The position numbers and the translations under genes are program-made. A stretch of DNA of 64,000 nt from UBA9160 sp035489755 (GTDB taxonomy: Bacteria > Myxococcota_A > UBA9160), in assembly GCA_035489755.1 (NCBI GenBank), contig DATGZK010000100.1:1-64000 (forward strand), in the 5' to 3' direction. Positions 1-9,469 of this stretch are shown one piece after another; the first letter of the stretch is position 1, and each line of letters opens with the position of its first letter. The notes beneath the pieces are model-generated. The model was given only the letters and a program-made list of their open reading frames with translations, was not told the DNA's origin and ran no database searches.

Positions 1-143
1 CCCCGATTTGGCGATTCGTGTGCTGATTCGGTCGATTGTACCACCGCATCCTACCCGAATCAGACACACAATTGGGGCAGCGTTTGCGCCTATTTCCCTT
101 TATCTTTCACGACTTCCGAGTTTCCAGACGAGAAGTAGCTAAG

Positions 144-1643
144 CTAGGAGCCGCGACGGCGTACGAGAACGCGATCCCCCAGGCGTCCCAACTCGACGGC
201 ACCCGCGGCGAGCAATGCGGTGGCATGCTCGGCGGGCACAAAGGCCACCCGCGGGAGGGCGTTTGGGTCGAGCAGGAGCCGATCGAGTTCGTCGGCCTTG
301 AACGTCCGGATCGGGCGCCCGCCATAGAAAACGAGACTTGGGTGCTCTTCGGTCGCGCCAATGAACGGCTCCTCCGCAACGGTCGCAGCCACGTGAGTTC
401 CGAAACGCCGAAAACCCTCAAACTCGCGCTCGCCCGCCAGCACCTCCTCCCGCGCCCTGCCGGCCGTCGAAAGCGTCGCGAGGGCAATCAGGGCCAGGCC
501 CGTACGCAGGGCCAGGGCGATTTTTGACTGCTCGGCCCTGAGCGCGCCGCCCCACGCGATGCTGCCGGACACCGCCAGCATGGGTAACGCCGCAAGTGGG
601 TACCAGGGCAGCTTGGTTTGCATCCCCATCGATACGACGAGCACGACGAGCGCAGCGATGAGCCACGGCGCCGTTGCGGCGCGCCGAGACCGATCGCCGA
701 GCGACGACGCGACGGCCGCTCCGAACGCGAGCAGAACCCACGGACCTCCCCCACTCCAGAGCATCCAAAGTGGATACCACCACGGGGCGCCGGTTCCATG
801 GATGGGCTGCAGCACCCGGCTCGCGATTTCGCGCCCGAAATGGGTTGCAAGGAAAGCACTCCCATCGGTGACGACTTGGTACAAATACCACGGAGAAGCA
901 ACGACGAGGCCGACGGTGCCGATCACAAGAGCACGTTGCCTTTGCTCTCGGTCGCGACTCGCGACACCTGCAATCCACAGCGCAGCGGGCGCGAGGAGGC
1001 CCATCACCCCCTTCGAGAGGATCGCGAGCCCAACCATCCCACCGGCCCCCAAGAGATGCCGGCCACGCCTCGCGTCAGACTGTGCGAGCGCCCACATCGT
1101 GAATGCGATGACAAGTGCGTCGGTACAGGCGCGTCGACCACCCCGTTCAAGGAAGAGCTCTGAGCCGAGTAGGAAGGCCGGCGCCGCAAGGCCCGCCACG
1201 AGTCCAGCGCGGCGAGCCGCGACCCACGCAGCAAGGCCAACCGTGGCGATACCCGCCAGCGACGAAGGAACACGAGCCGCCGCCTCGCTCACCCCAAGAA
1301 GTCGGTAGGACACCGCCATCGCCCAGAAGAGGAGCGGCGGCTTGCGGTCGTAGCGCTCACCATTCCACTCGAGCCGGAAGGGTCCGTTTTGCAAAACGCC
1401 CAAAGACACCGCCGCATAGATGCTTTCATCCCAGTCGACAAGGGGCGTTCTGCCGAGTCCGGGCAGGATCAGCAGCGCAGCCACACAGGCTGCGATCAGG
1501 GCAGCGCGCCGCGGCACGAGCGCAGTATGCCCGCGCGAGCTCCTTCCTGTCCTGGGCGGCTTTTCCTTGATGCATTCTTCGACCACGTAGGGTGCGCGAT
1601 CGGACGGGGAGGACTGAACCGCGAGTGTCCGACTGACATCCAT
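144..1643 (-). CDS. GT39 (ArnT/PMT-like) membrane glycosyltransferase
   Basis: Predicted inner-membrane glycosyltransferase of the ArnT/PMT type, which moves a sugar from a polyprenyl-phosphate donor onto lipid A, protein or glycan on the periplasmic side. The first hydrophobic helix is followed by the family's loop motif D-W-D-E-S-I-Y, the catalytic acidic pair of GT39, then about ten hydrophobic segments and a short soluble C-terminus. The open frame extends upstream into the amine oxidase gene, so I chose the ATG at 1643, 11 bases after that gene's stop; GTG at 1586 or 1517 is also possible, the latter placing the first helix right at the N-terminus. Acceptor and sugar cannot be told from the sequence. 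Confidence 0.8.
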   Translation of the reverse strand: MDVSRTLAVQSSPSDRAPYVVEECIKEKPPRTGRSSRGHTALVPRRAALIAACVAALLILPGLGRTPLVDWDESIYAAVSLGVLQNGPFRLEWNGERYDRKPPLLFWAMAVSYRLLGVSEAAARVPSSLAGIATVGLAAWVAARRAGLVAGLAAPAFLLGSELFLERGGRRACTDALVIAFTMWALAQSDARRGRHLLGAGGMVGLAILSKGVMGLLAPAALWIAGVASRDREQRQRALVIGTVGLVVASPWYLYQVVTDGSAFLATHFGREIASRVLQPIHGTGAPWWYPLWMLWSGGGPWVLLAFGAAVASSLGDRSRRAATAPWLIAALVVLVVSMGMQTKLPWYPLAALPMLAVSGSIAWGGALRAEQSKIALALRTGLALIALATLSTAGRAREEVLAGEREFEGFRRFGTHVAATVAEEPFIGATEEHPSLVFYGGRPIRTFKADELDRLLLDPNALPRVAFVPAEHATALLAAGAVELGRLGDRVLVRRRGS

Positions 1644-1654
1644 CCAGCCTGCCG

Positions 1655-3124
1655 CTAGGACTCGGCGGCTTCGGCGCTGATCAGCTCGGCCGCCGCCCGC
1701 TCTCCGGAACGGATGGCGCCGTCGATGGTGCCATGGGAAACGGTCGCCGTCTCCGTGCCGGCCCAGTGAATGCGCCCTACCGGCGCCCGCAGGTTGGGAC
1801 CGAATTGGGTGAGGACGCCGGGCGGCATGTGCGCGAGGTAGCAACCGCGGGTCCATGCCTCTTCGGCCCAGTCCAGTTCGTGGTAGTGGATAGGTTTCGC
1901 CGCCCTCGCACCGAAGCGCTCGACAAGGGTGTCGATCACGATGCGGCGCCGCTCGATGCTTCCAAGCGTCGCGAACTTACGGGCCAAGGGACCGAAAGAG
2001 AAGGCAGCGAGTACGCCGGGACGTCCCGTTCCAGGGGATGCGTCTAGGGTGGTCTCAATCGGCGAATGAAGAGCGACCGACTCACCGCACAGGCCATCGC
2101 TGCGCCAGAACGGCTCATCGTAGATCAGTGCAATTTTGACGACAGAACCAGAGGGCATCCGCTGCAGGAATAAGGCGCGCTCTGCCGGCAGTTTCGGGTC
2201 ATATCGAAGGCTCGCGGCGAGGGCCGGTGGGAGCGTTACGAGGGCACGTCTTGCCCGGACGAGAATGTCGCCTCCGTGCACGTGGACGCGGCTCGCGTCC
2301 AGCACGATGTCGCGTACGGGGCAGCCCGTGTGGATCGCCTCTCCAAGGTCCGCGGCCATCCGATTGGCCATCTCCTGAGCTCCGCCCTCGAGCTGATCCT
2401 GTTGATAGCCGCCTTCGACCGAGAGGAGGCGCTCGAGCCTTCCTGCAGATCGAATAAGGTAAAGAGCGTGAAGCAGTGACACTTCTGAGGGATCAGAAGT
2501 GAAAAGCCCACGCATGGCCGCACCGAGGAGTACGCGTGCCTCTTTGCCAGGGACACGGAAGGCGCTTCCGACCCAGTCTCCGATCGTTCTGGCATCCCAA
2601 TTCGCGGCGCGAGGGGCAGTCCAGGGTTGGTCGAGCGGAACCCGTCGAGCCATCGCGTTCAGCTTCGCCATGCCGAGCGCGAGGCCCGCGAGCGCGATTG
2701 GGTTTATCGGCGGAACGATGCCGCGGTAGCGACGCACCCCGCGCGCGGTCACGAAGACATGATCGCCCCTCGTCCATGTCCGGTACGTGCCTACACCCAT
2801 CTCGCGAGCCAGCGCGTAGGCGGCGTCGTGGCCGGGCCCAATCCACGTCCCGCCCACGTCGAAGGGGATCCCGTCTGGGGTCCGCTGCGTCCAGACGCGG
2901 CCGCCCACGCGGTCCCGCGCTTCGAGAACAACGGCCGTTCGCCCCGCGGCTACCAGCCGTCGGGCAGCGGTAAGACCGGCATAGCCAGCTCCAACCACGC
3001 AGACGTCGACGTCGATTTGCGGCACCCTCTTCGCTCCCTTGAAGCCGAGGCGCTCATGGGACCGCTCCCGGGGCACCCGTTCGCCTGTGCTCGGCGGCTT
3101 GGCATCCGCTGGCCGGCCGCTCAT
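1655..3124 (-). CDS. FAD-dependent amine oxidase family protein
   Basis: Flavin monoamine oxidase family enzyme, oxidising an amine with O2 or another acceptor. After a 36-residue polar lead, the Rossmann FAD motif V-V-G-A-G-Y-A-G-L and an acidic E at the end of the second strand are visible, followed by the R-V-G-G-R-V motif that contacts the flavin. The C-terminus has the typical W-A-G-T-E-T-A FAD-binding signature and a G-A-I-R-S-G-E-R-A-A helix. Length (489 aa) is normal for MAO/polyamine oxidases. It lies just upstream of the GT39 gene on the same strand, but no functional link is evident. The substrate is unknown. Confidence 0.85.
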   Translation of the reverse strand: MSGRPADAKPPSTGERVPRERSHERLGFKGAKRVPQIDVDVCVVGAGYAGLTAARRLVAAGRTAVVLEARDRVGGRVWTQRTPDGIPFDVGGTWIGPGHDAAYALAREMGVGTYRTWTRGDHVFVTARGVRRYRGIVPPINPIALAGLALGMAKLNAMARRVPLDQPWTAPRAANWDARTIGDWVGSAFRVPGKEARVLLGAAMRGLFTSDPSEVSLLHALYLIRSAGRLERLLSVEGGYQQDQLEGGAQEMANRMAADLGEAIHTGCPVRDIVLDASRVHVHGGDILVRARRALVTLPPALAASLRYDPKLPAERALFLQRMPSGSVVKIALIYDEPFWRSDGLCGESVALHSPIETTLDASPGTGRPGVLAAFSFGPLARKFATLGSIERRRIVIDTLVERFGARAAKPIHYHELDWAEEAWTRGCYLAHMPPGVLTQFGPNLRAPVGRIHWAGTETATVSHGTIDGAIRSGERAAAELISAEAAES

Positions 3125-3303
3125 GTTCGGAGCGCGAGAGGCCCCGGTTCAAAATCCGCGCACCGCTGCGGACTCTCAGGCTTCCAAACGGCCTCAGTTC
3201 CCGAGAAGGCGATGATAAACCATCCCCCGACCGGTGCGCGTGCAGCCCCGCAACGTTTCTGTCTCGTTACGAGCGGACGCTTTGGTCCTGCGACCGGGAG
3301 TCA

Positions 3304-5949
3304 TCAAATCCAGTGCCGACGCAGCAGCCAGACCTTCACTGCCTGAGTGAGCATCACGTACGCCAGCAGTGTCGCAGCGAGAAAAGGCCAGTAGTGGGGC
3401 GGGAGACGCGCGAAGCCAAGCGCGCGAGCGACGGGAGAGAAGGGGAGCCACATGCCAAGCAAAATGATCCCTACCGTAGTCGCGACAAGCGGAGCGCTTG
3501 CGCGACTTTGCAGAAACGGGATCCGATTTGTCCGAATCACATGGATGATCAGCGTTTGGGTGAGAAGCGACTCGACGAACCAGCCCGTCTGGAAGAGGGA
3601 GGCACGACTTGGGTCCCAGCAGTTGAAGACGTAGAGCATGATGAAGTACGTCGTGTAGTCGAAGACGGAGCTGCAGGGCCCGATGAACAAGATGAATCGC
3701 GTGATTTCACGCATCGACCACGGTCTCGGTGCAGCGATGAGCTCAGGATCCACAGCATCGGTCGGAATCGGGACCTGCGAGAAGTCATAGAGAAGATTGT
3801 TCGTCAGAATCTGGAGTGGCGCCATGGGTACGAAGGGCAAAAAGACGCTCGCGCCTAGCACGCTGAACATGTTTCCAAAGTTGGAGCTCGCACCCATCCG
3901 AACATATTTCAGGATATTGCAGAATACTTTGCGTCCTTCCATCATCCCGTCACTCACCACGGTGAGGCTCTTTTCAAGCAAAATGATGTCTGCAGCTTCC
4001 TTCGCGATATCGACGCCCGTGTCCACGGAGATCCCAACGTCGGAGGTGTGGAGCGCCGGCGAGTCGTTGATCCCGTCGCCAAGGAATCCCACGACATGCT
4101 TACGCTGCTGCAGAGCGCTGATGACGCGTTGCTTGTGACCTGGGGTCAGACGTGCGAGAAGCGTCACCTTCTCCGCGGCCACACCAAGCTCGAGGTCGGA
4201 CATCGCATCCACCTGGCTGCCGAGAAGGACGTCGGTGGTCTCGATACCCACCTGTTGGCAGATCGTCCGGCTCACCAATTCGTTGTCGCCGGTCAGGATC
4301 TTCACGGATACGCCGTGAGCCCCGAGTGCGGCCACCGCTTCCAGAGCGGTCTCCTTGGGTGGGTCAAGAAACGCCACGTACCCCGCCAGTACGAGGTCGA
4401 CCTCGTCCTGTTTCGAGTACGTTGTGCGCGGAGAAAAGTCGCGATACGCGAGGGCGAGCACTCGAAAGCCATCGCGACTTAGGGTCTCGTACTCTTCACG
4501 AAGATCTTGAATCAAGACGTCCGTGATCGGTTCTGTTTGCTCATCCAACTCAAAGGAGCTGCAGCGTTTGAAAACTTCCTCCGGTGCGCCCTTGCAGATG
4601 AGACGGTGCATGTGGCTTTGTGTTTCCACGACGACCGACATGAGGCGCCGGGAAAAGTCGAATGGAATCTCATCGATCTTACGAGTCTCGGGGACAACGA
4701 CATCGCGATGCCGCTCGCGGTGTTCGAGCACGGCACGATCGAGAACGTTCTTGAGGCCGGTCTGAAAGTTGCTATTGAGGTATGCGAGGACCAGCACTCG
4801 ATCGTCATCGTTTCCCGCCACGTCGCAGTGACGTTGAAGGATCACGTGATCCTGCGTGAGGGTGCCGGTCTTGTCCGTACAAAGCACGTCCATGGCGCCG
4901 AGGTTTTGAATGGAGTGGAGGCGCTTTACGATGACTTTCTTGTTGGACATCGCCATGGCGCCGCGAGAGAGGCAGACGGTGACGATCATGGGCAGCATTT
5001 CGGGCGTGAGGCCAACGGCGACCGCCATCGCGAAGAAGAATGCCTCCTTCCAGTCATGCTTGGTGAGTCCGTTGATGACGAATACAAGCGGCACCATGAC
5101 AGAGATGAATCGGATCATGAGCCAGGTAAAGCGGGAGACCCCCTGGTCGAAGCTTGTTTGGGGAGGGTCGCTGGCAAGCGAGCTCGCGATGGTGCCGAGG
5201 TAGGTCCGGGACCCGGTTTCGATGACCAAGGCGGTGGCCGTACCACTTTCGACGGCGGTGCCGAGAAAGCACAGAGTGCTGTGGCCGAGCGCATCGCCAT
5301 TTGGCTGAGGTGAGGGGTGCTCAGATTTTTCCACGGGCAAAGACTCCCCCGTAAGGCTCGCCTGGATCACGAAAAGATCGCGACAGGCGAGGATGCGGAC
5401 GTCCGCGGGAATCATGTCGCCGGCAGAGAGATGAACGATGTCTCCGGGAACAAGTCCGGCGAGAGGCTCCTCCCGGGACTGGCCGCCGCGGACGACGGTG
5501 GCCGTGACTCGAATCATCGCACGCAGTTTCTCGGCGGCGGTGTTGGCCCGGGTTTCCTGGGAGAAACGCAGACCGACCCCGAGGGCGATCATCACGGACA
5601 TGACAGCAGCGGCGCGGGCATCCCCCGTTGCAAGGGAAATGGCCGCGAGTGCGGCGAGGAGCAACACGAGAGGGTTAAGACATGCGTGAAGGAACAATCG
5701 AAGGCGTCCGTGCTGTTCGTCTGTCGCCACGGTGTTGGGTCCGTGCTGCTCGAGTCGGGACGCGGCCTCCTCATCGGAGAGACCCGCGAGAGAACTGTGG
5801 AGCCGTTCAAGAGCCGTCGGCGGCTCGCATTGGGCGAGTTCGATGAGAAGGGGCGAGACTTGAATGCCGGGGGACGGACGCTTGGTTCCGCTCGGAAGGT
5901 TGCGGGGTAGCATCGGGGGGAGGATTCTTCTCGTCGCGACGCTTGGCAA
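3304..5949 (-). CDS. mgtA: Magnesium-translocating P-type ATPase (MgtA/MgtB type)
   Basis: P3B-type ATPase importing Mg2+ across the inner membrane. Seen in order: N-terminal cytosolic segment, actuator domain with T-G-E-S near residue 200, the membrane motif V-G-L-T-P-E-M-L-P typical of MgtA, phosphorylation motif D-K-T-G-T-L-T (Asp near residue 359), nucleotide domain, hinge G-D-G-I-N-D-S, and a C-terminal bundle of membrane helices. Length 881 aa matches the family (about 900). The longest frame begins with TTG at 5949; an ATG at 5913 would remove 12 residues, and neither has a clear ribosome-binding site, so the start is uncertain. I saw no recognisable M-box Mg2+ riboswitch in the 320 bases upstream. 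Confidence 0.93.
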   Translation of the reverse strand: MPSVATRRILPPMLPRNLPSGTKRPSPGIQVSPLLIELAQCEPPTALERLHSSLAGLSDEEAASRLEQHGPNTVATDEQHGRLRLFLHACLNPLVLLLAALAAISLATGDARAAAVMSVMIALGVGLRFSQETRANTAAEKLRAMIRVTATVVRGGQSREEPLAGLVPGDIVHLSAGDMIPADVRILACRDLFVIQASLTGESLPVEKSEHPSPQPNGDALGHSTLCFLGTAVESGTATALVIETGSRTYLGTIASSLASDPPQTSFDQGVSRFTWLMIRFISVMVPLVFVINGLTKHDWKEAFFFAMAVAVGLTPEMLPMIVTVCLSRGAMAMSNKKVIVKRLHSIQNLGAMDVLCTDKTGTLTQDHVILQRHCDVAGNDDDRVLVLAYLNSNFQTGLKNVLDRAVLEHRERHRDVVVPETRKIDEIPFDFSRRLMSVVVETQSHMHRLICKGAPEEVFKRCSSFELDEQTEPITDVLIQDLREEYETLSRDGFRVLALAYRDFSPRTTYSKQDEVDLVLAGYVAFLDPPKETALEAVAALGAHGVSVKILTGDNELVSRTICQQVGIETTDVLLGSQVDAMSDLELGVAAEKVTLLARLTPGHKQRVISALQQRKHVVGFLGDGINDSPALHTSDVGISVDTGVDIAKEAADIILLEKSLTVVSDGMMEGRKVFCNILKYVRMGASSNFGNMFSVLGASVFLPFVPMAPLQILTNNLLYDFSQVPIPTDAVDPELIAAPRPWSMREITRFILFIGPCSSVFDYTTYFIMLYVFNCWDPSRASLFQTGWFVESLLTQTLIIHVIRTNRIPFLQSRASAPLVATTVGIILLGMWLPFSPVARALGFARLPPHYWPFLAATLLAYVMLTQAVKVWLLRRHWI

Positions 5950-6271
5950 CAGGCAAGGCGGGGGCGGTCCTCATTTTCGTGAAGCGGAGCCCGAAGGGAG
6001 GCAACCTTTGCCCCACACACGGACCGAGTCTTGGGGGGCCTGGTGCCGTGTGGTCCCCATGCCGTCACGGGATCGACACACAAGGGGGGGGCTGCAATCG
6101 TCGGATGCGCCTAGGATCGCAACGCAGAGGACCGCTCGGTCCGGCAGGAAGCTCCTAGAATCGGGAGGTCGGAACGAGCAGATCGCCGGGCACGGGCTTT
6201 GGAGCCGATCGGGAAGAGCTCGGCGAGCGGCAGCGCGGCGGTCGGTCAGCGCCTTGTCCCGAGAGGCGTGC
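5950..6271. other. Intergenic gap between mgtA and fetB
   Basis: About 320 bases lie between the start of mgtA and the stop of fetB, both on the minus strand. It presumably contains the mgtA promoter and leader. I looked for a Mg2+ riboswitch, a proline-rich leader peptide and a factor-independent terminator and could not support any of them. Short frames in it look like GC-rich noise. Confidence 0.4.
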
Positions 6272-7063
6272 CTACAAGAGATATCGCCGCAGCTGATGGG
6301 CCGGGGTGAGATATCGACTGGCGGCGAGCCAGACGAAGAGCAACGAAGCCAGTGCTGTGGCCGCAGCGAGGGTAAAGACGATCATCACCTGGTACTTGAT
6401 CGCCAGCAGGGGCGAAGAACCTGCGAGGATTTGACCCGTCATCATCCCCGGTAGCTGCACGAGCCCGACCGTCATCATGCCACTCACGGTCGGTATCATT
6501 GCTGCCCGTAAGGCAGCGCGCACCATCGGTTGTACCGCCTCTCGTCCCGAGAATCCGAGAGCGAGCATCGCTTCGACCTCGCTCGCTCGAGTCCGAAGAT
6601 CGGATTGAAGCCGATCGCCGGCGAGCGCAGCGCTGGTCATGGCGTTCCCGAGAATCATTCCAGCGATGGGAATAATGTACTGAGGCGTGTACCACGGTTG
6701 GACACGCACGACGACGCCGAGGACATAGACGAGCGTGAATGCGGTCGAGGCTCCGAGCGCGATCGCTGCGATGCCATACTGGCCCGGGACTGGTCTTTCG
6801 AGGCGGGCGACAGTCGCCTGCGTCGCAACGCCCATCATGACCAGCAGAATCAGGATGATCCAATACCAATGCGCTGCCGAAAACACAGCGGCGAGAATGA
6901 GACCCACGAGGTAGAGCTGGGCGACGGCGCGGACGCTCGCGACGAGGAGGTCCCGCTCCAAGCGGAGGGCCTGCAGGATCGAGATCGCGACGACGATACC
7001 GATCAGCAGGGTGGCGAGGCCGACCTGGAAGGGGGAGAGGGCGATCACGGCCGCTCCGCTCAT
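6272..7063 (-). CDS. fetB: FetB-like ABC transporter permease (UPF0014)
   Basis: Integral membrane subunit of a FetAB-type exporter, which in E. coli exports iron and protects against peroxide. The 263-residue protein has about seven hydrophobic segments and the family core Q-L-Y-L-V-G, P-x-A-G-M-I-L-G-N-A-M-T, a cytoplasmic R-x-S-E-V-E-A-M-L-A-L-G coupling segment and the L-P-G-M-M-T-G-Q-I-L-A-G-S-S-P motif. I set the start at the ATG at 7063, because this gives an ATGA overlap with the ATPase gene upstream and the N-terminus expected for the family; the longer frame would run back into that gene. Co-translated with fetA. Confidence 0.9.
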   Translation of the reverse strand: MSGAAVIALSPFQVGLATLLIGIVVAISILQALRLERDLLVASVRAVAQLYLVGLILAAVFSAAHWYWIILILLVMMGVATQATVARLERPVPGQYGIAAIALGASTAFTLVYVLGVVVRVQPWYTPQYIIPIAGMILGNAMTSAALAGDRLQSDLRTRASEVEAMLALGFSGREAVQPMVRAALRAAMIPTVSGMMTVGLVQLPGMMTGQILAGSSPLLAIKYQVMIVFTLAAATALASLLFVWLAASRYLTPAHQLRRYLL

Positions 7064-7905
7064 TTTTCGTACGCCTCGAGGCGCGAGGTCAATTCTCCTG
7101 CGAGGAAGGCTTGCAAGCGGGTGTCCCCGAGCGCCGAGGGATCGACACCGTCCATGCACGTATATGCGTGGACTCTCCCGCGGACAAGATAGAGAAGATG
7201 GCCACCCAATTTGCGTACCAGATCCGTCTGATGCGTCACTGCCACGATGGTGAGCGCACGCGTCTGCCGGAGGCGCAAGATCGCTTCGGTGACGAGTGCA
7301 ACGTTTGGCGGGTCAAGAGCCGAGGTGGGCTCATCCAGCAGCAGCGCGTCGGGATCCGTGAGGAGCGCCCGAGCAATGGTGACGCGCTGCTTCTCGCCAA
7401 CGGAGAGTGTTTCCGCTCGGCGGTCCAAGAAGTCGGAAGACAACCCAACCTCCGCGAGTGCGTCCGCCAAGCGAGTTTCCGACGGGTCGGCGCGGTGTGC
7501 GACGGGTCGCAGGCGGAGGTTGTCGCGGATCGTTCCGTCGAACAGCACCGGTGTTTGCATGACCAGAGCGGCACGCTGGCGGAGCTCCCGGGGATCGATC
7601 GAGCGCACGTCGCATCCGTTGAAGCGCACCGTGCCGTGGGTGGGTTCTTCGAGCCGGTTGAGGCAGCGCAGGAGCGTGGACTTTCCAGAACCCGATGACC
7701 CCACAAGGGTGAGGGAGCTACCCCGCGCCAGGGAGAAGGAAACGTCATCGAGTACGGGGATAGGTCCCTGTCCTCTTGTCCTCGGGTAAACGACCGAAAG
7801 GCGATTGACCTCGAAGAGCGCGGCCGTTTGCAGGCGCACTTCGCTCGAGTTGCGATCGGCCTCACTCGGAAAGGGCTCCGGTCGAGCGCGGACCTGAGGG
7901 GCCAT
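7060..7905 (-). CDS. fetA: FetA-like ABC transporter ATP-binding protein
   Basis: Cytoplasmic ATPase partner of the FetB-like permease. Walker A (G-S-S-G-S-G-K-S-T, about residues 69-77), Q-loop (V-M-Q-T-P-V-L-F), signature (L-S-V-G-E-K-Q-R, a variant of LSGGQ), Walker B (A-L-L-L-D-E-P-T-S-A-L-D) and the switch His (V-T-H-Q-T-D) are all present. The open frame reaches back to 8322, but sequence before about 7900 looks non-coding. I chose the ATG at 7905, preceded at a distance by AGGTG; ATGs at 7929, 7980 and 7995 are alternatives. E. coli FetA is about 225 aa, so even this 281-aa version carries an N-terminal extension. Confidence 0.85.
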   Translation of the reverse strand: MAPQVRARPEPFPSEADRNSSEVRLQTAALFEVNRLSVVYPRTRGQGPIPVLDDVSFSLARGSSLTLVGSSGSGKSTLLRCLNRLEEPTHGTVRFNGCDVRSIDPRELRQRAALVMQTPVLFDGTIRDNLRLRPVAHRADPSETRLADALAEVGLSSDFLDRRAETLSVGEKQRVTIARALLTDPDALLLDEPTSALDPPNVALVTEAILRLRQTRALTIVAVTHQTDLVRKLGGHLLYLVRGRVHAYTCMDGVDPSALGDTRLQAFLAGELTSRLEAYEK

Positions 7906-8159
7906 CTTCGGTACACCTGCTGCCGGCATGGGCTTGGCCGAAGAGGTAGCCCCAACGATTCGATCCAGGAAGGAGCCCATCCATTTCACTGACATCGGCG
8001 CAGGTCGCGTGAGCGGCGCGCCGAGTCCCAACTCCATACACCGGACCCTAAGATCCCTGCTCTGGCTAAGACAGGCTGCAGCCGTAGCGCAGGGTCTCGT
8101 CTGGGCGCCGGGCTCGCAAGCTTCGAGCTCCCGGGGACCCGTTCGTGGAGGATGGTGGC

Positions 8160-8831
8160 TCAGGCGTTTCGAGCCCAACTCCGAAGCAACCGGAGAACGG
8201 GTGCGGCCATCAAGAGGCCCCCGAGAAAGGGGGTCGCGGCATGTGTGGTGACGACATGCCAAGCGCCGGGAGTGCGGCAGGTGAGGTGAGCGGCAAAGGT
8301 ACCGAGCGCGGTCGCGCCACAACCCGCCAGGAACGCCGTCGCTGCCGGGCGAAGCGGTGCAGCTTGGGCCGCGAGATAGGTGACGAGCAGAGCGGCCGGT
8401 ACCGAAAGGGCGATGCTGACGAGAACGCAGGGAACCTCGAGGACTCCTCCCCAGATGGGCTCACCCCCTGCGGGCGAGTGCAGCAAGGCGAGCGACGCAG
8501 TCCCCACGGAGACAAGAAGTCCGAGCACGGTGGCCGTCATTGCACTCCAGCCCGTTTGCTCGCGCCCGGGCCGAGCCAGTGCGAGAGCGGTGGTAACGGC
8601 CCCGAGTCCTGCCAGCACGGGGCCGAGGGCGACGAGTGCGAACGGCGTGGGTCCCTCGACAAGTTCAAGGCCGGGCGGCCGCAGCCCGCGCGCTTCGACC
8701 AGCGCAAACGATACGACCAATGTGAACGCAGCCACCGCCGCGACCTCCCAGCGCAGGAAAAGGACGGGCGTTACGGCGCGCGCATCTCGCGCCAGCGTCC
8801 GGATCAGTTCGTCTGTCGCCTCCCGGCTCAC
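8160..8831 (-). CDS. NrsF-like (DUF1109) membrane anti-sigma factor
   Basis: Six-helix membrane protein of the DUF1109/NrsF family, which holds an ECF sigma factor inactive at the membrane and releases it under metal or oxidative stress (described for Caulobacter SigF-NrsF). The 223-residue sequence begins with a short cytosolic segment (T-D-E-L-I-R-T-L-A) typical of the family and has hydrophobic segments throughout. A C-terminal part with C-R-T and H-x4-H residues could sense redox or metal, by analogy with the conserved Cys of NrsF. Its ATG overlaps the stop of the sigma factor gene (ATGA), so the two are translationally coupled. Confidence 0.8.
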   Translation of the reverse strand: MSREATDELIRTLARDARAVTPVLFLRWEVAAVAAFTLVVSFALVEARGLRPPGLELVEGPTPFALVALGPVLAGLGAVTTALALARPGREQTGWSAMTATVLGLLVSVGTASLALLHSPAGGEPIWGGVLEVPCVLVSIALSVPAALLVTYLAAQAAPLRPAATAFLAGCGATALGTFAAHLTCRTPGAWHVVTTHAATPFLGGLLMAAPVLRLLRSWARNA

Positions 8832-9469
8832 GAAGGGACTTCCTCCTCCAGGAGCGAGCGCAGCGCTCGATACGCGCGATGGACGCGTGCCTTGAGTGCG
8901 CCAGGAGACACGTGCGCGCGAACGGCCGCTTCGATCACCGACAGTCCTTCCAAATGAAGTAGTAAGACGGCCTCCTGCTGACTTGCGGGTAGTCGTGAAA
9001 GTGCGTGCTCGAGATCGCGCGAGAGTCCGACCGGGTCGCGTCCCGCCCGACTTTCGAACGAAGTCGCTGCCGAAAAGCCATCGGAGAGTGCATTCTCATC
9101 GGGCAGCGGCTCCTCGCGACCATTGCGCCGCGCGCGTTTGCGCTGGAAATCCGTGAGCGCGTTGCGAGCGATTGCCCAGAGCCAAGGCTCGAAAAGATGC
9201 TCCGACCGATAGGAATGACGTGCACGATGCAGCGAGAGGAGAACCGTCTGAACGACATCTTCGACGGCCGCATCGTTCGAGATCTGTCGACGGATAAACC
9301 CCTGCAGCGACGGCCGGAGTTCTCGCAACAGCGACTCGTAGGCTCGGGCCTCGCCGCGCTGGGCTGCTGCCATCCATTGGGACCAACGTGTCTCGCGACC
9401 CGCGTCCCCGGCCCGCTTACCCTGTGTAGGGCGAGCGCGCTTGCTGCGGTTCCATTGGATCGAATCCAT
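8828..9469 (-). CDS. ECF-type RNA polymerase sigma factor (SigF-like)
   Basis: Extracytoplasmic-function sigma-70 factor, 213 aa. Region 2 is seen around A-R-A-Y-E-S-L-L and the -10 recognition helix E-D-V-V-Q-T-V-L-L-S-L-H, with the F-x-P-W-L-W-A-I-A-R-N motif; region 4 has L-P-A-S-Q-Q-E-A-V-L-L-L-H-L-E-G-L-S and the helix-turn-helix E-A-A-V-R-A-H-V-S. The pair with a DUF1109 anti-sigma gene immediately downstream is the standard SigF arrangement. The N-terminus is about 30 residues longer and more basic than most ECFs. On the minus strand a TACAAT hexamer lies about 50 bases upstream of the start and may be its -10 element. Confidence 0.9.
   Translation of the reverse strand: MDSIQWNRSKRARPTQGKRAGDAGRETRWSQWMAAAQRGEARAYESLLRELRPSLQGFIRRQISNDAAVEDVVQTVLLSLHRARHSYRSEHLFEPWLWAIARNALTDFQRKRARRNGREEPLPDENALSDGFSAATSFESRAGRDPVGLSRDLEHALSRLPASQQEAVLLLHLEGLSVIEAAVRAHVSPGALKARVHRAYRALRSLLEEEVPS

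Noticed and set aside
36..527. 163-codon plus-strand frame at the window start
   Set aside because: Antisense to the GT39 gene's C-terminal region; no motif, no start signal.
5950..6271. Mg2+ riboswitch or leader peptide before mgtA
   Set aside because: I could not find the conserved M-box sequence blocks or a proline-rich leader frame on the minus strand.
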